From Microbacterium allomyrinae (lineage in GTDB: Bacteria; Actinomycetota; Actinomycetes; Actinomycetales; Microbacteriaceae): DNA of 64,000 nt. The stretch lies in NCBI RefSeq assembly GCF_020682705.1, contig NZ_JAGTTN010000002.1, positions 496,001 to 560,000 on the forward strand. The letters run 5' to 3'. A model generated the notes under the pieces. The model did not search any database. It saw nothing but the letters and a program-made list of their open reading frames with translations, and had not been told where the DNA came from. Positions 9,160-17,501 of the stretch are shown in pieces. Positions within the stretch are counted from its first letter, which is position 1. Every line of letters begins with the position of its first letter. A program made the translations under genes and the position numbers.

Positions 9160-10661
9160 TCGGACCCCTCGTCCCCGCTCTTCTCGGCGATGCGCTCCGC
9201 CTCGAGCTCGGCGCGGGCGTCGGCCTTGGCGTCCATCCGGTCGTGATAGCGCTCGCGCCGCTCGGACGTCGTGCGCCGGTTGTTCTCGAACAGTCGCGGG
9301 TCGGTGCCACGGGGAGCGGTCATGAGCTCGGCCATGGAGGTCATGGTCGGCTGCCAGTCGAAGACGATGCCGTCGCCCTCGCCGATCACGACAGTCGCAC
9401 CCGGCGTAGCGCCGGCGCGATAGAGCGAGGTTTCGACCCCGAGCTTCTCGAGGCGGTCGGCCAGATAGCCCACTGCCTCCTCGTTCTGGAAGTCGGTCTG
9501 CTGCACCCAGCGCTCGGGCTTCTCGCCGATGATCCGGTAGACGTTCCCGTACGTGCCGCCTTCGACACGCACGATGAACTCCTTGACCGAGCCCCTCGGG
9601 CGGATCACGATCCGCTCGGGAGGCGGCGTCTTCGCCTGCTCGATGCGGTGCGCCGTGACGATCTCGCCGAGCGCGAACGTCAGCTGGCGCAGGCCGGCGT
9701 GGCTCACGGTCGAGATATCGAACACCCGATAGCCGCGCGCCTCGAGCTCGGGGCGCACGAGGTCTGCGAGATCTTTCGCCTCCGGAACGTCGACCTTGTT
9801 CAGCGCGACGAGCTGGGGGCGCTCCAGCAGCGGGATCTGCCCCTCGGGCACAGGGTAGGCGGCAAGCTCCGCCAGGATCACGTCGAGGTCCGACAGCGGG
9901 TCGCGGCCGGGCTCGAGGGTGGCGCAGTCGAGCACGTGGACCAGTGCGGTGCAGCGCTCGACGTGACGCAGGAACTCCAGCCCCAGGCCCTTGCCCTCGC
10001 TCGCACCCTCGATGAGCCCCGGAACGTCGGCGACGGTGTAGCGGACATCGCCGGCTTGAACCACCCCGAGGTTGGGATGAAGGGTCGTGAAAGGGTAATC
10101 GGCGATCTTCGGACGCGCCGCCGAGATCGCGGCGATGAGGCTCGACTTGCCCGCGGACGGGAAGCCGACCAGGGCGACGTCGGCGACGGTCTTCAGCTCG
10201 AGGACGACATCGCCCTGCCAGCCGGGGACGCCGAGCAGGGCGAATCCCGGTGCCTTGCGCTTGGGGTTGGACAGGGCGGCGTTGCCGAGCCCGCCCTGAC
10301 CGCCGGGAGCGACGATGAAGCGCATGCCCGGCTCGATCATGTCGACCAGGGGTGTGCCGTCGACATCCTTGACGAGAGTGCCCACCGGGATCGGCAGCTC
10401 CGTCACTTCGCCGGCGGCACCCGAGCGGTGATCGCCCATGCCGAAGCCGCCGTTGCTCGCGGTGCGGTGGGGCGAGTGGTGGTAGGAGAGCAGCGTGGTG
10501 ACCTGAGGGTCGGCGACCAGCACGACATCGCCCCCGTCGCCGCCATTGCCCCCGTCGGGCCCGGCCAGCGGCTTGAACTTCTCGCGCTTGACGGAGACGC
10601 AGCCGTTGCCGCCGTTTCCGGCACGTAGGTGCAGCGTGACGCGATCGACGAACGTGACCAT
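9156..10661 (-). CDS. obgE: Obg family GTPase
   Basis: A 501-aa Obg/CgtA GTPase linked to 50S subunit assembly and stress signalling. Domain order: a glycine-rich Obg fold (1-158, with [10 protein letters not shown]), a GTPase domain with P-loop GFPSAGKSS (166-174), DVPGLIEGA (212-220) and NKVD (288-291), then an OCT domain (about 340-430) containing [16 protein letters not shown]. The last ~60 residues are charged and rich in Arg, Glu and Ala, typical of actinobacterial Obg. It follows rpmA after a hairpin and leads directly into proB. The gene is essential in most bacteria. Confidence 0.97.
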   Translation of the reverse strand: MVTFVDRVTLHLRAGNGGNGCVSVKREKFKPLAGPDGGNGGDGGDVVLVADPQVTTLLSYHHSPHRTASNGGFGMGDHRSGAAGEVTELPIPVGTLVKDVDGTPLVDMIEPGMRFIVAPGGQGGLGNAALSNPKRKAPGFALLGVPGWQGDVVLELKTVADVALVGFPSAGKSSLIAAISAARPKIADYPFTTLHPNLGVVQAGDVRYTVADVPGLIEGASEGKGLGLEFLRHVERCTALVHVLDCATLEPGRDPLSDLDVILAELAAYPVPEGQIPLLERPQLVALNKVDVPEAKDLADLVRPELEARGYRVFDISTVSHAGLRQLTFALGEIVTAHRIEQAKTPPPERIVIRPRGSVKEFIVRVEGGTYGNVYRIIGEKPERWVQQTDFQNEEAVGYLADRLEKLGVETSLYRAGATPGATVVIGEGDGIVFDWQPTMTSMAELMTAPRGTDPRLFENNRRTTSERRERYHDRMDAKADARAELEAERIAEKSGDEGSE

Positions 10662-10698
10662 GCGGTCCCCCTCAGGTCTGGGTCATCCCCAGGTAAAG

Positions 10699-10728
10699 GG
10701 AAGGGGCGGGCCGAAGCCCGCCCCTTCC
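10699..10728 (-). terminator. hairpin between rpmA and obgE
   Basis: A 13-bp perfect stem (10699-10711 with 10716-10728) closed by a TTCG tetraloop when read on the minus strand. It lies 25 nt after the rpmA stop and is followed by CTTTACC. It should end or attenuate the rplU-rpmA transcript before obgE. Some read-through into obgE is likely because no clear obgE promoter was seen. Confidence 0.75.
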
Positions 10729-10752
10729 TGGAAATCTGCGTGAGCGCGAGGA

Positions 10753-11010
10753 CTACTGTCCGGCTGCCACGATGTTGACGACCTTGCGGCCGCCCTTCTG
10801 ACCGAACTCGACCGCGCCTGCCTCGAGGGCGAACAGCGTGTCGTCGCCGCCACGGCCGACGTTGGCGCCGGGGTGGAAGTGGGTGCCGCGCTGGCGGACG
10901 ATGATCTCGCCGGCGAGGACCTTCTGACCCCCGAAGCGCTTCACGCCAAGGCGCTGAGCGTTGGAGTCACGACCGTTACGGGTGGAGCTTGCGCCCTTTT
11001 TATGTGCCAT
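10753..11010 (-). CDS. rpmA: 50S ribosomal protein L27
   Basis: An 85-aa L27. It starts [20 protein letters not shown], the conserved N-terminal arm that reaches toward the peptidyl-transferase centre, and continues with [19 protein letters not shown] and the C-terminal [13 protein letters not shown]. There is no Firmicutes-type N-terminal extension to be cleaved. It lies 19 nt after rplU on the same strand, the usual rplU-rpmA pair, and shares the promoter at 11520-11548. Confidence 0.98.
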   Translation of the reverse strand: MAHKKGASSTRNGRDSNAQRLGVKRFGGQKVLAGEIIVRQRGTHFHPGANVGRGGDDTLFALEAGAVEFGQKGGRKVVNIVAAGQ

Positions 11011-11029
11011 CTCTGCGTCTCCTGTGGCT

Positions 11030-11338
11030 TTACTTGATGCCGGTGACCTTGACGCGCGTGAGGTCCTGACGGTGGCCCTGGCGCTTCTTGTAGCCGGTCT
11101 TGTTCTTGAACTTCTGGATCACGATCTTGGGTCCGCGCTCTTCGCCGACGACCTCGGCGGTGACGGACACCTTCGCGAGCTTGTCCGCGTCGGTGGTGAC
11201 GGCGTCGCCGTCGACCAGGAGCACCGCGGGGAGCTCGATACTGTCGCCGATCTTCGCGGACTGGCGATCGAGGACGACGATCGTGCCGACCTCGACCTTT
11301 TCCTGCCGGCCGCCGGCGCGCACAACTGCGTAAACCAC
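11030..11338 (-). CDS. rplU: 50S ribosomal protein L21
   Basis: A 102-aa L21. Seen: [19 protein letters not shown] at the start and [15 protein letters not shown] then TRVKVTGI at the end, all conserved. The frame remains open to 11554, but the family always begins at this point. The GTG at 11338 gives the expected length and follows an AGGTGTGAA region. It binds 23S rRNA in the large subunit. Transcription most likely starts about 175 nt upstream at the promoter at 11520-11548, leaving a leader long enough for regulation. Confidence 0.97.
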   Translation of the reverse strand: MVYAVVRAGGRQEKVEVGTIVVLDRQSAKIGDSIELPAVLLVDGDAVTTDADKLAKVSVTAEVVGEERGPKIVIQKFKNKTGYKKRQGHRQDLTRVKVTGIK

Positions 11339-11519
11339 TTCACACCTGTTTCTTCTGGATGGAGCGCACGGCTCCGGTTGCCTTTGCGAGACTCTGCTCT
11401 TGCGAGAAGAGGAAGTCGTGGTGCGGAAGCGACTGATCGTGCCCGAAACCTGGGTTGGACAGGGCCGATCTCGTCGAGGAACGCAGTGAGGACTGCGAAA
11501 CGTGACGCACCAAAGGACT

Positions 11520-11548
11520 ACTTTACCGGATGGCGGGACCAGCCGCAA
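11520..11548 (-). promoter_or_regulatory. probable housekeeping promoter for rplU-rpmA
   Basis: On the minus strand a TTGCGG -35 box (11548-11543) and a TAAAGT -10 box (11525-11520) are separated by exactly 17 nt, close to the housekeeping sigma consensus. It is the best promoter match in this gap. It predicts a leader of about 175 nt before rplU. Confidence 0.65.
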
Positions 11549-11594
11549 AAGCAAGCTCTGCCGTGTCGCCCGATTCCGTGATTAGGATCTGCAC

Positions 11595-11867
11595 GTGACG
11601 ATCTTGATCGACGATCCGCGCTGGCCCGCGCACGGTCGGCTGTGGGCTCATCTGGTGAGCGATTCGAGCCTCGAAGAGCTCCACGCCTTCGCCGCGGCGA
11701 ACGGGATTCCACGGCGCGGTTTCGATCGCGATCACTACGACGTGCCCGATGAAGCGCACGCGAGGCTGGTGGCGGCGGGCGCACATCACGTCAGTGGACA
11801 CGAACTCGTCCGCAGACTGATCGGTTCGGGACTGCGGGTGACGGCCCGGCAGCGTCGGGAGCTCTGA
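11595..11867 (+). CDS. DUF4031 domain-containing protein
   Basis: A 90-aa protein that matches the actinobacterial DUF4031 family: MTILIDDPRWPAHGRLWAHL at the start, SLEELHAFAAANGIP, a GFDRDHYDVP segment and a basic C-terminus. Function unknown. It is complete at the family's usual size. The GTG start is 6 nt after a TAGGAT hexamer, so the transcript may be leaderless; the same bases (AGGA) could instead act as a weak ribosome site. It is convergent with the RNase E/G gene and divergent from rplU. Confidence 0.85.
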   Translation: MTILIDDPRWPAHGRLWAHLVSDSSLEELHAFAAANGIPRRGFDRDHYDVPDEAHARLVAAGAHHVSGHELVRRLIGSGLRVTARQRREL

Positions 11868-11908
11868 GAGCCCCCGACGCCGACGGATCGGCCCGCTTGG
11901 CGTCCTGC

Positions 11909-14281
11909 TCAGTCCTCGAGAGGCGCGTGAGCGACCGGGGTGCCGGTGAGTGCGGCCGTCGTCACACGACGGCGCGCACGACCCTGACCGGGCGCCTTGG
12001 GCTCGGGCAGGGCGCTGAGCACCGAGTCGAGCAGCATGTCGGTCTCGGTCTTGGGGGCTTTCGAGGCGCTGTCGGGGCGCTTCTTGCGCGGCTTCTTGAC
12101 ACGCTCGACGGGCGGAGCAGCGACGACGGGCACCGCGGACTCGGCAGGCGCCTCATCGTCGGGGTGGTGGATCGTCGAGGCGGCGATCTGCGCGAGAGCC
12201 GACTTGGCACCCTCGGTGATCACATGGGTCCCGTTCGAGCCGCCCGCGGCGGGGGCATTCCCGCGCGGACGCCGGCCCGCAGGCTGTGCGCCGGCGTTCG
12301 GAACACGGTGCTTGACGACGGGGTCATGGTGCACGATCACTCCGCGACCCGCGCAGACCTCGCACGGCTCGCTGAACGTCTCGAGCAGACCGAGGCCGAG
12401 CTTCTTGCGGGTCATCTGCACCAGCCCGAGCGAAGTGACCTCGGCGACCTGGTGCTTGGTCCGGTCACGGCTCAGGCACTCGACGAGCCTGCGCAGAACG
12501 AGGTCGCGATTGGACTCGAGCACCATGTCGATGAAGTCCACGACGATGATGCCGCCGATGTCGCGCAGTCGAAGCTGCCGGACGATCTCTTCGGCCGCCT
12601 CGAGGTTGTTCTTGGTGACCGTCTCCTCGAGGTTGCCGCCCGAGCCGACGAACTTGCCGGTGTTGACGTCGACGACCGTCATCGCCTCGGTGCGGTCGAT
12701 CACGAGCGAGCCGCCGGACGGCAGCCAGACCTTGCGATCCAGCGCCTTCTCGATCTGCTCCGTCACGCGGAACTCGTCGAACGGATCGTGATCGCCCTCG
12801 TGGCGCTCGATGCGCTCGAGCAGATCGGGTGCGACCGACTCCAGGTACTTGGTGATCGTCTGGTGCGCCTCTTCGCCCTGGATGAGCATCCGGGAGAAGT
12901 CCTCATTGAACACGTCGCGCACGATCTTGACGAGCAGATCGGGCTCGGAATGAAGGAGGGCCGGCGCCTGGATCGACTCGATCTGCTTGCTGATGTGCTC
13001 CCACTGGTTGGTGAGGCGCTGCACGTCGCGCGTCAGCTGATCCTCGGTGGCGCCCTCGGCGGCGGTGCGCACGATCACGCCCGACGACTCCGGCAGCACC
13101 TCCTTGAGGATCTTCTTCAGGCGCGCGCGCTCGGTGTCGGGAAGCTTGCGCGAGATGCCGTTCATCGAGCCGGCGGGAACGTAGACGAGGTACCGGCCCG
13201 GCAGCGAGATCTGGCTCGTCAGACGGGCGCCCTTGTGGCCCACGGGGTCTTTCGTGACCTGCACCAGCACACGGTCGCCGCTCTTGAGGGCGAGCTCGAT
13301 GCGGCGTGGCTGGTTGCCCGTCTCGACCGCATCCCAGTCGACCTCGCCGGAGTACAGCACCGCGTTACGGCCCCGCCCGATGTCGACGAACGCCGCCTCC
13401 ATGCTGGGCAGCACGTTCTGAACGCGGCCGAGGTACACGTTGCCGATGAGCGACGCGTCCTGATTTCGGGCGACGTAGTGCTCGACGAGCACGTTGTCTT
13501 CGAGGACGGCGATCTGGATGCGCCCGTTCTTGGAGCGAACGATCATCACGCGGTCGACGGACTCACGGCGCGCAAGGAACTCGGCCTCGGTGACCACGGC
13601 GCGGCGGCGACCCGCCTCGCGTCCGTCCCGGCGGCGCTGCTTCTTGGCCTCGAGACGGGTCGAACCCTTGATTCGCTGAGGCTCGGTGATCAGTTCGACG
13701 GCGCGCTTGCGGGGCTGCTGGGGCTCGGCAGGGGCGGATGCCTCGTCCCTCGCCTCTCCCCCGCGGCGCCGGTTTCGCCGGCGCGACGTACCGGACGCCG
13801 GGGCGTCCGCATCGATCTCGACGTCGGGCTCGGCCTCGCGGGTGCGCTCGCGTCCGGGACGTGGCGGCAGCGGAACGAACTCCGGCGCGTAGAACATGAG
13901 CTGCGTCGACACCGCCGAGACGAAGACCTCGGGGAGAAGCCCCAGTCCGACCGCGGTGAGATCCTTCGGTGCGGAAGGCTCCTCGGTCGATGCGGTCTCG
14001 TCGGCTGGAACCTCGGCAGGCGCCACATCTTCGGCGGGGGCCGAAGCGTCGTCTGCCGTCGCCGACTCATCCTCGGTGGAGGACGGAGCATTCTCGACCG
14101 GAGCCGGGTCGTCCTCCGCCGGTGCCGCGGCGGGCTCGTCGCCCTCCACGACAGCCACCGACTCGATCGTGTCGTGGATCTCCGTATCCGCTGACTCCGC
14201 CGGAGGAGTCTCACTCTGCGCTAGCTGCGCGTCCGGCTCGGTCTGAGGATCGAATTCTGTGTTGTTGCCATCTGCCATCAC
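11909..14281 (-). CDS. rne: ribonuclease E/G
   Basis: A 790-aa RNase E/G family endoribonuclease for mRNA decay and rRNA/tRNA processing. The first ~200 residues are acidic, rich in Ala, Glu and Pro, and probably disordered; a basic stretch (RRRNRRRGG, KKQRRRDGREAGRRR) runs from 167 to 227. The S1-like RNA-binding part spans about 275-365 (GNVYLGRVQNVLPSMEAAFV). The catalytic core has DVNTG at 538-542 and VDFIDM near 581-586, matching the two metal-binding aspartates, and the Zn-link CEVC at 640-643. The C-terminal ~140 residues are again low-complexity and basic. This layout, with a long acidic N-extension, is the actinobacterial form. Two ATGs are adjacent at the start. Confidence 0.95.
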   Translation of the reverse strand: MMADGNNTEFDPQTEPDAQLAQSETPPAESADTEIHDTIESVAVVEGDEPAAAPAEDDPAPVENAPSSTEDESATADDASAPAEDVAPAEVPADETASTEEPSAPKDLTAVGLGLLPEVFVSAVSTQLMFYAPEFVPLPPRPGRERTREAEPDVEIDADAPASGTSRRRNRRRGGEARDEASAPAEPQQPRKRAVELITEPQRIKGSTRLEAKKQRRRDGREAGRRRAVVTEAEFLARRESVDRVMIVRSKNGRIQIAVLEDNVLVEHYVARNQDASLIGNVYLGRVQNVLPSMEAAFVDIGRGRNAVLYSGEVDWDAVETGNQPRRIELALKSGDRVLVQVTKDPVGHKGARLTSQISLPGRYLVYVPAGSMNGISRKLPDTERARLKKILKEVLPESSGVIVRTAAEGATEDQLTRDVQRLTNQWEHISKQIESIQAPALLHSEPDLLVKIVRDVFNEDFSRMLIQGEEAHQTITKYLESVAPDLLERIERHEGDHDPFDEFRVTEQIEKALDRKVWLPSGGSLVIDRTEAMTVVDVNTGKFVGSGGNLEETVTKNNLEAAEEIVRQLRLRDIGGIIVVDFIDMVLESNRDLVLRRLVECLSRDRTKHQVAEVTSLGLVQMTRKKLGLGLLETFSEPCEVCAGRGVIVHHDPVVKHRVPNAGAQPAGRRPRGNAPAAGGSNGTHVITEGAKSALAQIAASTIHHPDDEAPAESAVPVVAAPPVERVKKPRKKRPDSASKAPKTETDMLLDSVLSALPEPKAPGQGRARRRVTTAALTGTPVAHAPLED

Positions 14282-14583
14282 TGGCGCACTCCCTGCGGGG
14301 CGGCACCGCGCGCCACCCGGCGAAATCTCGTGCGGCGCCGCACCTGCGGTGCCGCGAACTCACTCGGTCTGCAGTGGAATTCCTGCTCTCGGCGGATGTT
14401 CCTACTGCCAAGGGCGTCCGTCGCCCTGAAGTCTTCGGTGATGGGTGTCGCGGCGCGGCCGCGAATCATCAGACACCAGTATCGCACTTCCGTCACTGGA
14501 TTGCCCATTCACGGCGCGCGGGCTGCTTTTGCACGGCGGCGGGATGCGGCATCCGCCCAGTCCTCGATGTCATAATCCGAGGC
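14282..14583 (+). other. 302-nt divergent intergenic region between rne and the VKOR gene
   Basis: No open frame here resembles a protein. It must hold the rne leader and promoter on the minus strand and the promoter of the VKOR gene on the plus strand. On the plus strand CATAAT (14571-14576) is a likely -10 element just 7 nt before the VKOR ATG. I could not identify a convincing rne promoter by eye. Confidence 0.5.
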
Positions 14584-15201
14584 ATGCCCGCGCCGCAGAC
14601 GCACACCAGACCGACCGCCCTCGCCGTGTGGCTGGTGATCGCGGGCGTCATCGGCTGGTGGGCGGCTTTCCAACTCACCCTCGAGAAGTTCCACGCGCTC
14701 GAGAATCCCGGCACCGGCGCGTCGTGCGACTTCAGCGTCCTGGTGCAGTGCAGCGCGAACCTCGACTCATGGCAGGGCAGCGTGTTCGGTTTTCCGAACC
14801 CCGTCCTCGGTCTCACGGGCTGGGTCGCGCCCATCGTCGTGGGCGTGGCGATCCTCGCGGGCGCCCGGTTCGCCCGGTGGTTCTGGTGGTGCTTCTGGGC
14901 GGGCTTCGCGTTCGCGTTCGGCTTCGTCGTGTGGCTGATCGGCCAGAGCCTCTACGATCTGCACACTCTCTGCCCCTGGTGCATGGTCACGTGGGCGGTG
15001 ACGATCCCCACCTTCTACGCCGTCTCGGTTCATCTGCTGCGCTCCGGCGTCGTGCCCGTGCCGCCGGGTGTCCGCCGCGCCGCCGATGCCGCGATGGCGT
15101 GGGTGCCGCTCGCGGCGATCCTCAGCTACGCCGTCGTGATCCTCCTCGCACAACTCGAGCTCGATGCGATCCCCAATATCTGGAAGACGCTCTTCGGCTG
15201 A
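14584..15201 (+). CDS. vitamin K epoxide reductase (VKOR) family membrane oxidoreductase
   Basis: A 205-aa VKOR homologue. In actinobacteria these oxidise the exported thiol oxidase DsbA-like partner and pass electrons to menaquinone, doing the job of DsbB. Seen: several membrane helices, the loop cysteine pair Cys48 and Cys56 (ASCDFSVLVQC), and the active-site CPWC at 130-133 (LCPWCMVT). The 8-residue spacing of the loop pair matches the family. No fused thioredoxin domain is present, so the partner must be a separate protein not found in this window. The ATG at 14584 follows GAGG and also a CATAAT hexamer. The frame extends far upstream by chance of high GC. Confidence 0.92.
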   Translation: MPAPQTHTRPTALAVWLVIAGVIGWWAAFQLTLEKFHALENPGTGASCDFSVLVQCSANLDSWQGSVFGFPNPVLGLTGWVAPIVVGVAILAGARFARWFWWCFWAGFAFAFGFVVWLIGQSLYDLHTLCPWCMVTWAVTIPTFYAVSVHLLRSGVVPVPPGVRRAADAAMAWVPLAAILSYAVVILLAQLELDAIPNIWKTLFG

Positions 15202-15237
15202 GCGCTCGTCCTCGCATTTCTCACGACGCTGCCGACA

Positions 15238-15279
15238 CGAACGGCCCGGAGCCTCCTCGCGGGGCATCCGGGCCGTTCG
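15238..15279. terminator. bidirectional terminator between VKOR and ndk
   Basis: A 13-bp perfect inverted repeat (15238-15250 with 15267-15279) around a 16-nt loop, between two convergent genes. It can serve both the VKOR transcript and the ileS-folC-ndk transcript. Confidence 0.7.
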
Positions 15280-15291
15280 GACGGCAACGAG

Positions 15292-15708
15292 TCAGACGAA
15301 CCAGATTCCGAGCTCGCGGGCTGCGGACTCGGGGCTGTCGGAGCCGTGGACGAGGTTCTGCTGCACCTTCAGGCCCCAATCGCGACCGAAGTCGCCGCGG
15401 ATCGTTCCGGGAGCGGCCGTCGTAGGGTCGGTGGTGCCGGCGAGCGAGCGGAAGCCCTCGATGACACGGTTGCCGGCGAGGCGGATCGCGACCGAAGGCC
15501 CGGACAGCATGAACTCGAGCAGCGGCTCGTAGAAGGGCTTGCCCTCGTGCTCGGCGTAGTGCCGCTCGAGGGTCTCACGGTCGGGCTCGACCAGGCGGAT
15601 GTCGACGAGCGCGTAGCCCTTGGCCTCGATGCGGGCCAGGATCGCGCCCGTCAGACCGCGGGCGACGCCATCGGGCTTGACCAGGACGAGGGTCTCTTCG
15701 GTGGGCAT
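15292..15708 (-). CDS. ndk: nucleoside diphosphate kinase
   Basis: A 138-aa Ndk that balances NTP pools by phosphate transfer from ATP. Seen: LVLVKPDGVARG at 7-18, the loop GTTDPTTAAPGTIRGDFG at about 91-108, and the catalytic histidine in NLVHGSDS (His121). Normal length. It lies 18 nt after the DUF4233 gene at the end of an ileS-folC-DUF4233-ndk run and before the hairpin at 15238-15279. The folC-DUF4233-ndk order is common in actinobacteria. Confidence 0.97.
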   Translation of the reverse strand: MPTEETLVLVKPDGVARGLTGAILARIEAKGYALVDIRLVEPDRETLERHYAEHEGKPFYEPLLEFMLSGPSVAIRLAGNRVIEGFRSLAGTTDPTTAAPGTIRGDFGRDWGLKVQQNLVHGSDSPESAARELGIWFV

Positions 15709-15726
15709 GGGGCTCCGTTCGCTGAT

Positions 15727-16146
15727 TCAGACAGTGTCGGTGTGGTTCGCGGCACGCTCGGCGTTGCGACGGTCGAGAGCTGCTCCCTTGATCGTCGCAT
15801 ACCCGTACATGCCGCCGAAAATGACGGCCACGATCGCGAGCGCGGGCACGAGGAATGCTCCGAGGGCGACGACGACCTGCAGCACCCAGCCCAGGGCGAT
15901 GCCCCACGGGTAACGCAGAAGCCGCGCCGTCACGATCATGAGAAGGGCGACGACGGATCCGGCGACGATTCCCCACCACGGCGCGATCGGCTCGGGCAGC
16001 GCCTCGAGGCCGTAGATCGTGAGCCCGCCGAGGAAGGCGATAGCGGATTCGAAGCCGAGGACGATGCTCCCGAGCGACTCGGCGGCGCCCCGCCGACGGC
16101 GGACCCGCGGCGGTGTCGATTCGGACGGCGGCGACTGGTCGCTCAC
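15727..16146 (-). CDS. DUF4233 domain-containing membrane protein
   Basis: A 139-aa protein with a basic, Pro/Ser-rich N-terminus (about 25 residues) and four likely membrane helices, containing LGFESAIAFLGGLTIYGL, PWGIALGWVLQ and VIFGGMYGYATIKG. This fits DUF4233, a family almost always found between folC and ndk in actinobacteria. Function unknown. The GTG at 16146 overlaps the folC stop (GTGA); the frame opens three codons earlier, but the overlap start is favoured. Confidence 0.85.
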   Translation of the reverse strand: MSDQSPPSESTPPRVRRRRGAAESLGSIVLGFESAIAFLGGLTIYGLEALPEPIAPWWGIVAGSVVALLMIVTARLLRYPWGIALGWVLQVVVALGAFLVPALAIVAVIFGGMYGYATIKGAALDRRNAERAANHTDTV

Positions 16147-17501
16147 TCGCTCCACCCGCCCTTCCAGTCGTCAGCCGCCGCGAGAGCGAGGGCCTCGCCG
16201 GCCAGCAGCACGGAACCTGCGATCACCACGGCCCGACGATCGGATGCCGCGGCCCATTGCCTGGCCGCCTCCGCGGCTTCCGCGAGGTCACGGTGAACGG
16301 TCACGGCGAGTCCGCGCGCCTCGGCGAGGTCTGCGACCGTGTCGGCATCGGCGGCACGCTCGGACTCCGGCGCCGTCGCGAAGACGCAGGCGGCGACCGG
16401 CGCAAGCTCGTCGACGATGCCTGCGGCATCCTTGTCGGACAGCACGCCCAGGACGACACCCCACTCGTCGAAGTCGAACGACTCCCCCAGCGCCGCCGCG
16501 AGGGCGCGCGCGCCGTGCGGGTTGTGCGCCGCGTCCACGACCACAGTGGGGGCCGCGCCGACGAGCTGCAGCCGGCCGGGCGACGTGACGGTGCCCAGCC
16601 CTTCGGCCAGGATGTCTCCCGTGATCGACTGCTGTGCGCCGCCGACGAGGGACTCGACCGCAGCAATGGCCAGCGCCGCGTTGAAGCCCTGATGCGCACC
16701 ATAGAGGGGCAGGTATTCCTCCGCGTACACCCCCGCCAGGCCGCGCACGGTGATCTGCTGGCCGCCGACAGCGAGACGATGCTCGGCCAGGGCGAAACCG
16801 TCGCCCTCGAACGCGATCGTCGCGCCATGCGCGGCCGCGGCATCCTTCAGCACTGCCTCGACATCGGCATCCTGTCGCGCCGAGACCACGGCGGCGCCGT
16901 CCTTGATGATCCCGGCCTTGACGGCGGCGATCTCGGCGACGGTGGCGCCCAGTCGATCGGCATGGTCGAGCGCGACCGGGGCGAACACCGCGACGTCGCC
17001 GTCCGCCGTGTTGGTGGAGTCCCACGATCCGCCCATCCCGACCTCGAGGACGAGGACATCGATCGGGGCGTCGGCGAACGCGACGAAGGCGAGCACCGTC
17101 AGCAGCTCGAAGAAAGTGAGCGGCGCGTCTCCTGCCGCCGCGAGCTCGGCATCCACGAGGTCGACGAACGGGGCGATCTCGTCCCACGCGTCGGCGATGG
17201 CCGCGTCGCCGATAGGCGCGCCGTCGACCATGATCCGTTCGGTGAAGCGCTCCAGATGCGGGCTGGTGAACAGTCCCGTGCGCAGTCCGTGCGCGCGCAC
17301 GAGGCTCTCGATGATGCGGCTCGTCGAGGTCTTGCCGTTGGTACCTGTCACGTGCACGACGCGATAGGTGCGCTGCGGGTCGTCGAGCAGTTCGAGCACA
17401 CGCCGGGTGCGCTCGACGCGAGGCTGCACCCACCGCTCGCCCTGACGCTCGAGCAATGCCGCGTAGACCGAATCTGCGCGCGTGCGATCGCGATCGCTCA
17501 T
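16143..17501 (-). CDS. folC: bifunctional folylpolyglutamate synthase/dihydrofolate synthase
   Basis: A 452-aa FolC of the Mur ligase family, adding glutamates to folates and possibly making dihydrofolate. Seen: the ATP-binding [10 protein letters not shown] at 51-60, [48 protein letters not shown] and the C-terminal [13 protein letters not shown]. Length and motif order are normal. The ATG at 17501 overlaps the ileS stop (ATGA), and the stop overlaps the DUF4233 start, giving tight coupling across this operon. Confidence 0.95.
   Translation of the reverse strand: MSDRDRTRADSVYAALLERQGERWVQPRVERTRRVLELLDDPQRTYRVVHVTGTNGKTSTSRIIESLVRAHGLRTGLFTSPHLERFTERIMVDGAPIGDAAIADAWDEIAPFVDLVDAELAAAGDAPLTFFELLTVLAFVAFADAPIDVLVLEVGMGGSWDSTNTADGDVAVFAPVALDHADRLGATVAEIAAVKAGIIKDGAAVVSARQDADVEAVLKDAAAAHGATIAFEGDGFALAEHRLAVGGQQITVRGLAGVYAEEYLPLYGAHQGFNAALAIAAVESLVGGAQQSITGDILAEGLGTVTSPGRLQLVGAAPTVVVDAAHNPHGARALAAALGESFDFDEWGVVLGVLSDKDAAGIVDELAPVAACVFATAPESERAADADTVADLAEARGLAVTVHRDLAEAAEAARQWAAASDRRAVVIAGSVLLAGEALALAAADDWKGGWSE

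Noticed and set aside
11339..11554. Extended L21 reading frame
   Set aside because: The upstream part has no similarity to L21, which has a uniform length near 102 aa, and it spans the promoter region.
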